Assembly (NCBI RefSeq): GCF_949628265.1
Contig: NC_088786.1
Location: 21,349,681 to 21,413,680 of the forward strand
DNA: 64,000 nt
Source of the DNA: Cloeon dipterum
Lineage: Eukaryota; Arthropoda; Insecta; Ephemeroptera; Baetidae
Reading direction: 5' to 3'
A program made the position numbers and the translations under genes. Below, piece after piece: positions 47,201 through 58,485 of this stretch; the stretch's first letter is position 1; every line of letters starts with the position of its first letter. Under the pieces are notes generated by a model. The model had not been told where the DNA came from. It did no database searches and was given only the letters and a program-made list of their open reading frames with translations.

Positions 47201-49117
47201 TCCGCACGGTTCCCGTAACCTCACGCTGCACTTCTCCAAGAAAGTCGTCGTCAACCGGATACAGTGAGTTTGCGAACATGAAGTCTTGCCAAATCATTAT
47301 CCCCAGCTCGTCGCATAACTGTTTGATAATTAGGAGCGAACATGCCTGAATAATAACCAAAATTTACGTCATAGAAGTAGTCAGTTTCATACACCCCGCC
47401 GCCCCACACCCTTAGCATATTGTAGCCTGCCTCAGCTGAGGATCTCAAAAGATGTTCGGCCAGTTTCGGATCGGTTCCTTTCTCGGGTATGATGTTGCCA
47501 GGCACGTAATTCGACCCTTTCGAAAATATGGGGTAGCCGTTAACCTCGATGTGGAACGTCAAACCTGTTTTCGTCAATGTTGTTATAAAGTTGAATATTA
47601 TTTCCTTTTCGACCCTACCCTTAGATGAATCTCCTTTGACAACGGGAACTTGAATCAGTTTGATTGTTCTAAATCCGATGCGGTTTGTTTTGCTCGCGAG
47701 AATTTGATCATTTTTCGACAGGGCTATTATGATGTTATACAGTGGCTGGGATTTATTCATCCCATTTGGCCACCATAATTCCACGGATTCCTTTTAAGAA
47801 AAAAATTACTTTTTAAATGTAAAACATTCACAGTACACGATTGAGTACCTCAGACACAGAAAAAGATGACGATATCGTCGGTTCCTTATTAATTTCAATT
47901 ATTTTAACAGGCTCAGTGTGCTGAAAAACGTTCCTCTGATTGGACGCTAAATTTATATACACGTCAACCTCTTTAGTCTGGTTATGTTGCAACTCAAGGA
48001 AGGCAATCACATTCACCTGGAATTTTTTTGCATGAAAAATGAGTCAAGATTAACAATCATGACGTCTAAATTGTGTGTATGCGGGCAGGTTGTTGATAAA
48101 CAAAATGAATAATTTAAATCCACTTCTACCTTCCATGAGTGTTGCTCTCGCTCCACGAAATACTTCACGTCTCTAATTGTAATACTATCATATCCCTCTA
48201 ACCGCACATTTTTCCTGCGAAAATAAAAATAATTTTAAGGAAACTTCATTTTAGACTCCCGTCTGATTAACTCAGGGGGAAACGGATTTGCATTAATTAT
48301 TTAAAATAAATTTGAAGTACCAAATTCCCTGAGAGGGCAGAGCAGGCCCCCAGTCCCAGCCAAAGGAGGCTTGCATTGTTCGAACCATATTCACGTGACA
48401 TTCTCCATTGAAATATTCAGGAACACATCTAGGATACACAGGATTTTCCTCGAATTTATTTGCAGCGTATTTGATGGTCGATTCAAATGCCACTTCCAAT
48501 ATATTTGGTGACCCATCCTGTAGATGTGTAATTTCTCAATAATATCAGAGATTCTGAGATTTGGAACGCTACCTTTTTTAAGATTTTTTCGACAGGAAAA
48601 ACAAATCTGGTGAACATATTTTTGCATCCGCACAGCTTCACACCGTTGAGAGTGACCGTTGCGACAGTATTCAGCCCGTCAGTAATCAAATTGATCTTTT
48701 CCTTGTCAGAAATTCCGCTGGAAACTACATTTTTTTTAAATTTAAAAGACATGAATGCCGTTAATTTTATATAATAATAACCCTTGAAATTTGTTCTGAA
48801 TGTCCAGTGGTCCTTGCTCACCCATCGGTTTTCAGTGTCTCCGAATCGGTAGAACAGTTGTCCACTGAGAATTCCCTCTTTTTGCAGATCGTTAAAAATA
48901 CCACCGGGCACAGTTGCTTTTCCCGAAACCGCTATCCAGTTTTTGATTTAAAAATATTGCAACGCAACAAATCTAAATTAAACATACATTTATTTTTGTT
49001 CTCAAATGTCCATTCAACTGCTTCAGAACCAAGGTCTTGAATAAGAGACGTTTGCCCAAAAGAAAGAAAGAGTAGAAAAAATAATCCAAAACTTAGCAAC
49101 ATGTCTCGACGTTTCAT
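44266..49117 (-). CDS. MANBA: beta-mannosidase (glycoside hydrolase family 2), lysosomal
   Basis: Fourteen exons: 49117-48988, 48931-48782, 48724-48573, 48517-48321, 48214-48130, 48016-47849, 47790-47368, 47318-47128, 45829-45645, 45592-45297, 45241-45091, 45037-44820, 44767-44579 and 44526-44266, giving 931 residues. The enzyme removes terminal beta-mannose from N-glycan fragments in the lysosome. A signal peptide (LLSFGLFFLLFLSFG) is followed by the sugar-binding, immunoglobulin-like and TIM-barrel GH2 domains. Conserved stretches are [35 protein letters not shown] and WQDFMFA. The acid/base is E490 (VIWAGNNE) and the nucleophile is E586 (RFVSEYGYQSFP). Most introns are 45-140 bp, but the one at 45830-47127 is about 1.3 kb and full of repeats. 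Exon joins near 45592-45645 and 45241-45297 use about 50-bp introns and were set by family alignment. Confidence 0.95.
45847..45942 (+). repeat. dispersed repeat in beta-mannosidase intron (inverted copy at 60961-61059)
   Basis: TTATCCCTGTCC...GACCGGGAAGGGCGCGCA...GAATGCTGAAACCCGGGTCCCAATAACACC recurs as the reverse complement at 60961-61059 in a PLAA intron. It is GC-rich compared with its surroundings and noncoding. Confidence 0.85.
45920..46135 (+). repeat. GC-rich repeat unit, copy 1
   Basis: Shares with 46325-46530 the ordered words GCACCGAGG, GAAACGC/AAAACGC, ACATTYGTCCC, GGTGC.AAACCAGCAAGT.GCGAGTCGGCGCC and GTGCGCCTCCCAGCCCGTTGAGC. It abuts the first CCAGCCCGTTG element. Confidence 0.75.
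46107..46266. mobile_element. short element with CCAGCCCGTTG inverted ends, copy 1
   Basis: About 160 bp, beginning CCAGCCCGTTGAGC at 46108 and ending GCCAACGGGCTGG near 46265. The inverted ends are 11 bp (CCAGCCCGTTG), and a second inner match pairs GAGCATTT with the complement of TGCTCAAAT. It is noncoding and MITE-like. Confidence 0.55.
46325..46530 (+). repeat. GC-rich repeat unit, copy 2
   Basis: Diverged direct copy of 45920-46135, with the same order of shared words, again followed directly by CCAGCCCGTTGAGC. The two copies indicate a local duplication or two insertions of a composite element. Confidence 0.7.
46503..47105. mobile_element. about 600-bp element with CCAGCCCGTTG inverted ends, copy 2
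   Basis: Begins CCAGCCCGTTGAGCTATTTTAGCATTTT and ends CACTCCTAGGAATGCCGTAACAATACGAGCCAACGGGCTGG. Its right end closely matches 46215-46265 of the short copy. The interior (46582-47030) is related to the repeat at 14395-14775. No transposase frame is present. Confidence 0.6.
46582..47030 (+). repeat. dispersed repeat, copy B (related to 14395-14775)
   Basis: Interior part of the larger CCAGCCCGTTG element; aligns in the same orientation to a stretch in FATP intron 1. The 14.4-kb copy lacks the CCAGCCCGTTG ends. Confidence 0.6.
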
Positions 49118-49570
49118 GCCAACACTTCTTGCCTTCAGACTCGACGTGGTTAAACTCAGTTGAACTCCTTGAAGCGTCTTACAGTTTTTCCGCCCTCATT
49201 AAAAATCGAAACAAGAGTGGGGGCGAGCATGATAATATAAATCATCATAATTATAAAAATTTTTGTTGCAATATGACTTATTTCTTATTTGATTTTTTCT
49301 TGCATTTCCGTTGGATAATTTTCTTGTGGCTTTCAATCTGCTGTATTTATGAAAAAATGTGCAAGCTATCTCACTGGCAGGAAAATTTTAGTAAAAATAT
49401 AAGTAAGTATTAAGTAGATGTGACCAAATCATTGGCTTTAATAATTCATGAAAAGAGCAGAAATAGATTTTCTTATATTACTTTGCATTCGCATGTACAA
49501 AAAACATTTGAGTTAAATGGTTAACAGATGTTTTCTTAAAAACTGAAATAATCAGCTCCATTTTGGGAAG

Positions 49571-50319
49571 TCAACACGAAGAGTGGTCAACATATTTCAA
49601 ACTGTCTAAATTAATATCGTAGCTGCTGATCATGTTCTTGAGAGCAGTCATAGTTGTGGGGTGAATGGCCCCCTTGCTTCGGGCTAGAATGTTGGCGTAG
49701 ATTTGACGGCCAAAAGATCGTCTGTCCATGTTGAAAAGCGGCCCGCAGGCCATTACCAGAGCAAAACTCTCATAGTCAGTGGCTATGATGCCGGTTTTTA
49801 CCAAACCTGTTGTTATTTTATATATTAGTTAGATGACTATAAATTAGTTTAAAAGAATAAAAGAAACTTGATTTTTGCAAAGTGAAAAAGAACGTTTTCT
49901 TACTCTCCCAATAATTAGTTTTGACGAAAACGCCAAATCCAGTAGATGGATCAGTTGGCCGGAGCGCCTGAGTGAAAAACTCTGCCGTTTTATCCTCTCC
50001 TGTGCTTAGCTGGTAATGGAATTTGTAAACAATGGTGGTCCTGTTGTCCTTCCGGCCAATTTCGACTTTGATCTTGGCACATTTTCTCTCTGGCAGCGCA
50101 GGGTCACCTTTGTAAGCCATGACATACCAGTCACCAGAAAACTGTACATAATGTTTGTTTTTTGTTTTGGATCGGGCTGAGAGCAACAAATCTTACTTTT
50201 GATGCGTCGAACGGAACTTTTCCCCATATTTGTGGACAGAGACTGATGGCCGATGTGAATGGATTCGAGTTATAATAAAATAATACAGCGAGAATTGCTG
50301 ACAATGAGAGAACCCTCAT
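49571..50319 (-). CDS. secreted lipocalin
   Basis: Three exons: 50319-50197, 50141-49904 and 49806-49571, giving 198 residues, normal for the family. A signal peptide is encoded at residues 1 to about 24 (LSLSAILAVLFYYNSNPFTSA). The lipocalin signature GxW is FSGDWYVMAYKGD (G44, W46), and the second conserved region is IIATDYESFALVMACG (TDY). Paired cysteines are present (LCPQ, RKC, MACG, SSC). The family forms beta-barrels that carry small hydrophobic ligands such as pigments, lipids or odorants; the ligand is unknown. The overall pattern is like ApoD/Lazarillo and insect pigment-binding lipocalins, without enough identity to name one. Confidence 0.88.
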
Positions 50320-50507
50320 AATTCAATCGTCGCTGCAATGATAGAAGCGATCAACTGGATCAATGGATTTCTTTATCTTGTTTCCCACTATTGCGCGTTA
50401 TATGAAGCTCTGAAAGACTTGTGTGAGCAGTAGACCTCTTGAACTCTTAAAAAAACCTCGTGACATTCCACACAATCTTGTTTTTCGCTGAGAATATAGT
50501 CGCCTTG

Positions 50508-50517
50508 CTATATATAG
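50508..50517 (-). promoter_or_regulatory. TATA box, lipocalin gene
   Basis: CTATATATAG lies about 190 bp upstream of the lipocalin ATG. A start near 50480 would leave a 5' UTR of about 160 bases. The sequence is palindromic, so direction is inferred from the gene. Confidence 0.45.
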
Positions 50518-51392
50518 AGGTCACAGTGAGGATCGGAGACGTTCCCAATTTAAACGCTTCATTTAAGAATCTCATTTGGTCTCTGAATTAAATTTAGACT
50601 AGAATTCTATATTGTTAACTACTAACAGCTTCTAGTTTGCAGATACTAATAGATTTGATTTCCTACTTTTTTTTAAATAAACGACACAACGATAAAGATC
50701 GAGAATTAGTGGTATATGCAACCTGCCGCGCAAATCGGTCAAGCAGCGTGCATAACTTGACTTATATTAGGGTTTACCAATTTTTTCAAAATGAGTGGCA
50801 AATCATATTTGTTCACAAAATGGTGAGCTCAGAAATCTTAAGCCTTGGCCATATATTTTTCATTTATTGCGCCTAAAACACGTTTTCCAATATCTATTAA
50901 TCTACTATTCAAATTTTATTAATTCATATTTATCAAATATCCCTGGCATTTCGTTTCTGAACTATTTTGGGCACCCACACTCCTTGGCAATGAAGTGGGT
51001 TTTAGCTAGTTTCAGTGGGAGTTGTGGGGGGAGTTGTCAATCGGCCAAGCAAATACTTCTGTTGTTCAGACAAAACAAAGAATTCTTTTGATGAGTTGTC
51101 AATTTTATTTTAGTTAAGATGCAGCTTTGACAAGGATAGGCAATAGACAAAATAATCAAAATTATGTTGAAAGCAACTGTTGAATTCCAACTGTCAATGA
51201 AATTGGCTCTTGCAATCACCATACAATCAAACCCTTCATAGGTCTGTCACAAATTTTCAATTCAGGCTTTAACTAGGCCACAATTTTAATTAATAACCAG
51301 CAACTGGTTAACAGAACAAAACAGATTTGATAGAATTCGTGTAATAATAGCCAAGAGTGGAAAGGTTCAAAAATCTCGAGTAATCACTAAAA
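50518..51392. other. intergenic lipocalin/BTB gene, nothing recognised
   Basis: AT-rich sequence between the lipocalin promoter and the end of the BTB gene. Open frames here are short and unsupported. Confidence 0.5.
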
Positions 51393-53272
51393 CTACTTGA
51401 GTACGATGCGGACCAGCATGTCCAGCTTCTCCTCTGCAGTCAGAACAGTTTCTTTACAGAAGCGGGAGGCAAACTCCCTGGGCGAGAGCAAATCAAAGTC
51501 GATCAGCGACAGGAATGGGCAGATTTTCTCGCGGACCTGTTTGATGAGCTCATCCTCCGCACAGATTTTCTCATCTCGCTTTACCTGGGCTGTGCCCCAG
51601 GCCAGCAGGGCGTCAAACTTTTCCTGCGCGAGCAGCAGGTACCTGCAGTAGCTCAGTACCTCCCTCACAGTTTCATCGCTGGCGAGCAACCAATATTGGG
51701 TTTTCAGCACCGACGATGCGTTCCTCTTGATCAGCTGAATTAGAAATATCATTAATTAGTATTGTTTAAAAATTCATGGATGCGACGGCCTTACGTTCAA
51801 GAAGCGCAGCTTCTCTGACAGCTTTCCCTGCTCGCTGAACATTTCAAAGGCAATCAGGTAGTGCTCAATACCAGCTTTTGAGATCAAGTAATTCTCAGCC
51901 GCGGCGGCCAAATGGGGCAGACGCCAGGAGTGGGCCATCTTGCACATCTCGACGCAAGTAACAGGGTTGGGGAACAAAATTTTGTTGCCATAGATGTATC
52001 TTAAAAAAATTATATCCTGTTTAAGCAGACGATAAGCAACTAACAATGTGACTCACTTCATGACCAAGTCAAATGAAACTGGAGATGCATTAATGGAGAT
52101 TGTTTCGGGCAGTGCCTTCTGTTCATCGCTGAAAAACAGCTTTTCAAAGCTTTTGCTGGTAGAGGAGAGGATGATGCGATGGCATTTGAATGTCTACCAT
52201 TTGATTGAATTTTAGTCAGATGACTTGAGTATGATAATTATATAATATTCTAACCACTTGATCCTCTCCAGGTTTGCCAACGCTAAATGAGCAATCAGTC
52301 AGCTGGCCAGTCAGGTACAGCTGCAAGATTTCATTATCTTTGCATCGCGTGCTTTTGGTCCTCCAGTTGTCACATTCAGGGGCATCTTCTGATGCTGCCT
52401 TGTCAGTCAGATTGGCACTTGCCGCCAAGGGACGAGGCGTTGGCACAGGCGCCTTTCCTCTTTTCTGAGCCAATCGAGGAATATTGAGAAAAGTTAATTG
52501 CATGAAACAAATTTAAATAATTTAAATACCTTTGAGAATGCTGGCAGAGTAAGAGCTTGTTTGCTATCTTTGCGGCATCCAGAGGAGGGCGGCATGGGCG
52601 GCCGCCTGATTGGTTGCATGGTCTGTGATTTTTCTTCATCCTTCTCCTTCTTGCCAATTTTCCTACGCTTCTTTGACTTCCTGTGAATAAAAAATTTTCA
52701 ATCTGCGTAAATGCATACATAGCGGAGAGTATTGTAGAAAAATAAGCACTTAAAATTTCATGAAATTATCGAAATTATTTAAATTATTGGGCATAAATAT
52801 TATGGAGAAGTTACATGCAGTTTCGGCCGGGTTACACACATCTCGCCAGTTCTTAAGAGAATCCCATAATAATATATAAAAGTAGAGGTGGCGAAAACTG
52901 CAATTTATCCATTACATTATGGATGAGTGATCGAAGATCGAACTAAAGCGTGAGTCCCCCATGAATACATAATATGACATTATAACACATCATGTCATAT
53001 CATCACGCGTAAACGCGTATGTATCATACTAAGAAGTTTCTTAAAGTTTATGATGGATGGTTATGTACTACATACTAACTTCTTCTCAGTTATGTATGTG
53101 CATAGAACGTTTATGTATTCTTACGGATATTGGAAACACGAGCGGGTTACATTTTACATCATGTACATATATGTATCACACATTATTATGTATAATAAAT
53201 ATGTATCATATTTAATAACTGTGACATATTACATACATACCTGTCAAAAATTCCAGCCAAAGAAGCAAGCAT
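51393..53272 (-). CDS. BTB-BACK domain protein with basic N-terminal region
   Basis: Six exons: 53272-53241, 52680-52530, 52464-52255, 52193-52057, 51999-51795 and 51734-51393, giving 358 residues. After MLASLAGIFDR comes a lysine-rich nuclear-localisation-like run (RKSKKRRKIGKKEKDEEK) and a proline-rich low-complexity stretch. The BTB/POZ domain spans about residues 110-205 (LYLTGQLTDCSFSVG, TFKCHRIILSSTSKSFEKLF, YIYGNKILFPN) and a BACK-like helical region follows (LPHLAAAAENYLISK, LLAWGTAQVKRDE, ASRFCKETVLTAEEKL). There are no Kelch, MATH or zinc-finger repeats. BTBD-type proteins often act as CUL3 substrate adaptors; that role and a nuclear location are inferences. I cannot assign an ortholog with confidence. 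Confidence 0.88.
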
Positions 53273-54847
53273 TACAGGATTGAATGGACTTAAAATCTTG
53301 AGAGTGTTTGTATCTAGAGAACTAGAAAGACGGATGGACTGCTCAAAACTCAAATTATTGTTAAGAATGAACCAATTCGACCACAAAATTAGCGACGATG
53401 TCTACGAGAGCAGAGCCGTTCGTGGAGTGCGTGCTTGATAGTTCTGCAGATGATTCGATGCATGGAGAGCGTGCTGCCTGTGCCTTTCTGTTTTGTGGGC
53501 TTCTTGCTCTCGTTATGATTGATGTTCAGCAAGTCTCATCTGGTTTCGATCCTGTTCGCAGCAGCCACTGCTAGACCCAGGACCAGTAGTCATTCGTAGA
53601 ATTCCTCCTGCATCCCGCACTCGCACTATTACCGCCCATTCATTAATCCTAAGCTTGCGACACTTGTTGCAACCTTTGAAGCAATTTTTTGAAAATGTAG
53701 GAAGCGGCGTTCATATAATTGATTAATTCAACGAAAATGGAAAATTTTAAATTAATATTACCAAATCTTAACCGGAGTGATTTAATTTTCAGAAAACTTG
53801 TTTTTGGGGGGAGAATTATTGATTAGAGAAGACTATAATCAAGGAAAATACGGAAAATACAAGCCAGCCGATTTCAAGTACATATAGTGCACTTTTACAA
53901 TGAAACTCTATTGGGTTTCGACGATAAATAAATAATATTTAGATTTAAGCGAAACCATTTTCTTCGTGCAGTGTTTCCTATTGTAAACCACGTATAGAGG
54001 GGGAAATGTTTAATTTGACAATTTTCATTAGATTTCAAGAAAATTTCCCAGGACTTCAAATTTTAAAAAATTCGGATTTTCTCGATTAACTGAGCTGCAA
54101 GTTTGGTTTGTAGACACCGTTTAATGATACAAATCAATCGGTGGATAATTCTTGACGTTGCAGAAAAAATTTCCCACAGGGTGAGTTCCGAGCTTTGCTA
54201 GTGTTTTTTTGTGTTTTTTTATCTGGAGTACTTTTTATCTAAAATACTATTAAAAAGCTGATAAAAGCTGATATAATTTACCATCTTTTACAAACACGCC
54301 CGCATTTTCTGGCACTATAGTTTCAAATTCCGATGATTTTTTTTTTAATGGAATCATTCATAATCCACGATCTTTTAATTATTTGGCGTTTCAATTTACT
54401 TTTTAAAATTAGATTTAAGGTTAACTTGAGAATTAATAATTGCATGATATGAGGATTTACTGAAGGGATAAATAAATCTAATTTCAAATTCAATAACAAC
54501 ATTTCTTCATTTATTGAGGCAGTTTTACACAGGAATATTAAACCAAACTATATTTTGACGAACCATTGCATCTAGGCAGCTCAACTATAGCTTTTGAGGT
54601 GACCCATGCAATTCAAAAGAATCCAAGGCAGCCATCAAAACAAATAATACAACCATTGACAGAAGTTATTGTACGTCTAGCCCACTTGACTAGAAAACTA
54701 GAAAATAGACTTTAATACAGCGTCAGAAGGCCACAATAAGTAAAATTTTGAATGACTGATATAATAAAAGCATATTGCGATAAATGATGGCTCAAATAAA
54801 GGAGTACGACATTTACGACGGTGACTTTTTAATTTACTAAATTCTCC
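53273..54847. other. intergenic BTB gene/SAMM50
   Basis: The first 350 bp should include the BTB gene 5' UTR and promoter (a moderately GC-rich stretch at 53400-53640). The remainder is AT-rich without a supported gene and includes the SAMM50 3' flank. Confidence 0.5.
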
Positions 54848-57452
54848 TTAGAGGAAGCTAATTCCCACGCCTAGCTGGCATCCTTTGATAGGCCTGTCTC
54901 CCTGCTGGACGCTCACTGGAACGCAGTAGTTGATTTCAAAACGAGCAGAATTTCCTATCCTGACCGCCAGTCCCGCGCCGCATGACATCCGTGCACTCGC
55001 GACCATTTGCTTAAAGAAGTCTCGATAGTCCATGCCTGAAACCACAAGTTTTAGATTTGTGTGCACTCATTCATCAGTTTTAGCCTACCAGAATCAAACT
55101 TTCCAAGGTTTCCAGCGTTGACGAACAGGTGGGTCCTGAAGAAGTCACCAAAGTTGCGTTCAAACACTTTGAAAGGCAGTGGCGCGTAAAGGTGAAGTCC
55201 AGCAGCCCAGTAGAGCTGAGAAAATTTCAAACTTTATTACAGAATCATGGAAAATGTTTAAAATAGTAGGTTTTATTTAAGGTGTTTAAGAGAATAATAG
55301 ACAAGGACATATTTAATGCCATAAATTTTAGTTTAAATTAGAGTGTTCAGCCAGCCGGCAAATTTTGGGCCATGTGGGCAGCTGCCGTGAATCTGACTAA
55401 CAATAAGTAGGGGTAACTAATTTAGCAATGCTCAAAAATGCACCACTGTTTTTTAGCGCAAAGAAAACAAGAAAAACTGACCAGTTTTGGGGGTTCCCGC
55501 ATTTTTCCGAATTGAACCACGAAAAGGTCACATGTCGCGTCAAATTTTGAAATATTACGATGATTGTTCAATAAAAATGCATGTTTCGGAAAAAAGCGCA
55601 AAGTTGCAGAAAAACGCAAAAAAAGTATGTTAATGTAATGCGGTGAGTTATTTCCGGAAAATGCCGGTTTTTGTGAACCCTGGCAATAAGCTGCGCCAGC
55701 CGCAGGTGACAGAGAGACTCCAAAATTAAAAAGTTCAGGAGAAAAAATGTCTTCCAGTCCATTTAGGCCTTTAAGCACTATCAAATTTCACGATAAAAAT
55801 ATTGTCAGCCTTGCCAGCCGAAGGTGAAAATGGCCAGCTGCCGCCATGCAAAAAATTCGGCTAAGCGGGCCACTGCATTAAATCTCGCGGTTGAAACCTC
55901 TAGTTTAAATCAATATAATATTGATTTTCTTTCAAATTTAATTATTAATGTTGAATCATGTACCTCTGAACCCAACGAGATGTTATCCTCGTGTGGCCCT
56001 AGACCTCGAAATTCAAATCCTCTGACGGAAGTTGCACCTCCGAGGAAGAAGCGATCGCAGATGTGTGACGTCTTGTTGTCAGAATACTCGCTCAGCAAGC
56101 CTTTCTGAAGAGTGCCTTGCAAAACCTTCAACAAAACACATTTAGCCCCACTCGAGGAAAAATCCAAATAAACATTACAAAGTCCTTGAAAAGGCTGACG
56201 TTTGCCTGCATTTTGATCTCATTTTTGACAAAACCAACGTCTCCTCCAAGACCTGCGAACTCGGTCGTGATGTCGATTAGAGTGCCAGAGCTGGGAAACA
56301 CAGGCTTGTTACGCCTGTCCATGGTGATGGAGTGGATGAGCGAGCTCTTCATTGAATGACCATTCTGCTCCCTCACCGACATTGGCACAGTGCGCGTGGT
56401 CGAGTCCAAGTAGCGCCAGACAGCCTCCCAGAGCACGGTGTGGTGGACCTGAGACCAAGGATAAGTTGTAAAGCTGCTTCAAACCAAATTAATTATTGAT
56501 TACATTTGGCGCAGAATTAAACTCAAAAGCGATATTAGCAGCCCGATCTTGCTCATTGAAGCCTGATGCACCGAAAGAAGCGTTGGACTGGTAGATTGAC
56601 GATTTGATTCTGAATTAAATGCGTGTGGTTAATAAAGAAAATACAGAATGGTCCAGAAATTACTTTGCGTTGCTTTTCATGTTGACCAAAGGCTTGGAGA
56701 CGGACAGAGCCATGTTGGTGTTGTGCGTGTTGCTGTGTGTGTATTCAAGCTGCACTTTTTCTCCTCGTCCCAGAATATTTGGCGCCCTCCCGCCAACAAC
56801 CAAAGCGGCCTCTTCAGAACCTGCCATGGCGTTGACACTGCCCAACAACCAGTTCATTTCTGTTACGTCGAAAGTGACCTGCAAGAGTCGTAGATTGTCA
56901 AGTCAGTTCATGAAGAACGTTTTGAGCTTGCCTCAATCCCATCAGGACTTGCTTTTGGGCCTTTGCTGGTGTCTACAAAAATTTCTATGTTCTTGAAGCA
57001 TTCCAAATTTTCCAGCCGGCGATGAACTTTGTCTGCTTTGACCAGCACCTTTGAAAACAAAACTTAATTTCAAAAATAAAATTGAATTTTTCGTCATACG
57101 TCTCCAAAGTTAGTTGCATGAAAAAGCTCTCTGACAATTGGTTTTATGAAGTCGTCTTTCGTCCTCTTAAGGCCAGTAACATTGACTCTGTCAACGCGGA
57201 CGTCTTTTTTGAAGTCCAGCAGTGGAGCCTGCTCGACAGGCACTCGGACCATCGTATGCTTTTCCTGGAAATAGGGCCACATGAAAATTTTTGCTACTTA
57301 AAAAATAATTTGCGAATTGTGTGCATTGTGCATTATGGATTTCATCTTTCATCACGTAGACCGGCATGAGTGCCTCACGCAATAATATATTATTATTAAT
57401 TTGTGCACTTTAAGATCAGTGTTTTACATACCTTTGCTTGAACCGTGCCCAT
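54848..57452 (-). CDS. SAMM50: SAM50, sorting and assembly machinery core barrel (Omp85/BamA family)
   Basis: Nine exons: 57452-57432, 57264-57100, 57048-56932, 56878-56664, 56609-56504, 56448-56179, 56125-55964, 55215-55089 and 55035-54848, giving 456 residues (human 469). The protein is the beta-barrel core in the outer mitochondrial membrane that inserts VDAC, TOM40 and other barrels. The start MGTVQAK is conserved. One POTRA-like domain covers about residues 30-110 (RVNVTGLKRTKDDFI), followed by the 16-strand barrel with RFFLGGATSVRGFEFRGLGP (the family's xRGF motif) and the beta-signal-like C-terminus ARFEINYCVPV...GVGISFL. The intron after GIE begins with GC rather than GT (GAG|GCAAGC at 56931). 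Intron 55216-55963 is the longest. Confidence 0.96.
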
Positions 57453-57988
57453 ATTATGAACTCTAAATTTCTAGCCTCTCAATACAAATTCCTCATTCTA
57501 ATTTACAAGCAGCCAGCGAATTTCAATGTTTTCAAAATAATTTTTCGGTTTCTGTTCTGACAGCGAATGAAAAATAGGATTGTTGCTTCTCTCCAACAAT
57601 AGATGGCACTCTTTACTCTTTAACACCAGCAGCTTATTCTTAAAGCTGAGCTTTAATTGGATTAAACTTTGTAGCAGTACTTGAATCTGACCAATAAAAA
57701 TAAAGCAATATTATTTCTCTTATTTTTCATTTGTTGACTGCCGTTTCGAGCAACCAATGATTGAACACTAAAAGAAAACAAACAACATCCGATTGTTTTC
57801 GATCAGCGGCGTTTCCAGAGCTCAGAGCATCAACATTAACTCGAAACTCGCCTTGAACACTGTTCCGCGTTTTTCTCCTAACTAATCAATACACTACTCC
57901 CCTATTATTAAGTAAGTTTGCGCCTTTTTATGCCACATAAAATGAAGGATAATATTTAACACTCAATTGTATTCTCTAGCTTTGCATC
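57453..57988. promoter_or_regulatory. divergent promoter region SAMM50/ELOF1
   Basis: The start codons are 536 bp apart on opposite strands. ELOF1 has a 5' UTR intron at 57912-57979 (AA|GTAAGT ... CTCTAG), so its transcript starts before 57912. No TATA box stands out, as is usual for housekeeping genes. Confidence 0.5.
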
Positions 57989-58299
57989 ATGGGCCGTCGA
58001 AAGAGTAAGAGGAAACCTCCATCAAAGAGGAAGGCGATTATGCCTTTGGACACACAATTTAACTGCCCCTTTTGCAATCACGAAATGTCTTGCGAAGTTA
58101 AAATGTGAGTGTTAACCTTCAATTGAATATCCATCGATATTACTTTGCTTCTTAATTCAATTTTAGGGACAAGGCCAGAAACACAGCTCGAATATCATGC
58201 CGGGTTTGTATGGAAGACTATCAGACCACCATCACTTTCCTCTCTGAACCAGTTGATGTGTACAATGATTGGATTGACGCTTGTGAAACTGCGAACTGA
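57989..58299 (+). CDS. ELOF1: transcription elongation factor 1 homolog
   Basis: Two exons: 57989-58104 and 58167-58299, giving 82 residues, one fewer than human. The conserved basic start [15 protein letters not shown] is followed by a four-cysteine zinc-binding domain (CPFCNHE and CRVCMED pairs) and the hallmark [15 protein letters not shown]. Elf1/ELOF1 binds elongating RNA polymerase II near the downstream DNA and supports passage through nucleosomes and transcription-coupled repair. The gene is convergent with PLAA, with 186 bp between stop codons. Confidence 0.98.
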
Positions 58300-58485
58300 T
58301 CTCCGGATGTCCGTATTCCAAATTTATCAATCTGTATAATATTCATTTTAATGATTTAAGAGAAAACTTAATAGCTTATAAAATAACATTTTCTAATATG
58401 CAGTAAGAAAATAGCCCAAAATAATGTGACAGTTAAGAACTATTCTTTTATTTCTTTCATCATCAAAACGAAGCTAAATTATAAA

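Noticed and set aside
55216-55963. Possible pseudogene or extra exon in the longest SAMM50 intron
   Set aside because: Frames here do not match the family and the flanking exons join in phase without them. Faint repeated words (CAGCTGCCG) are too weak to call an element.
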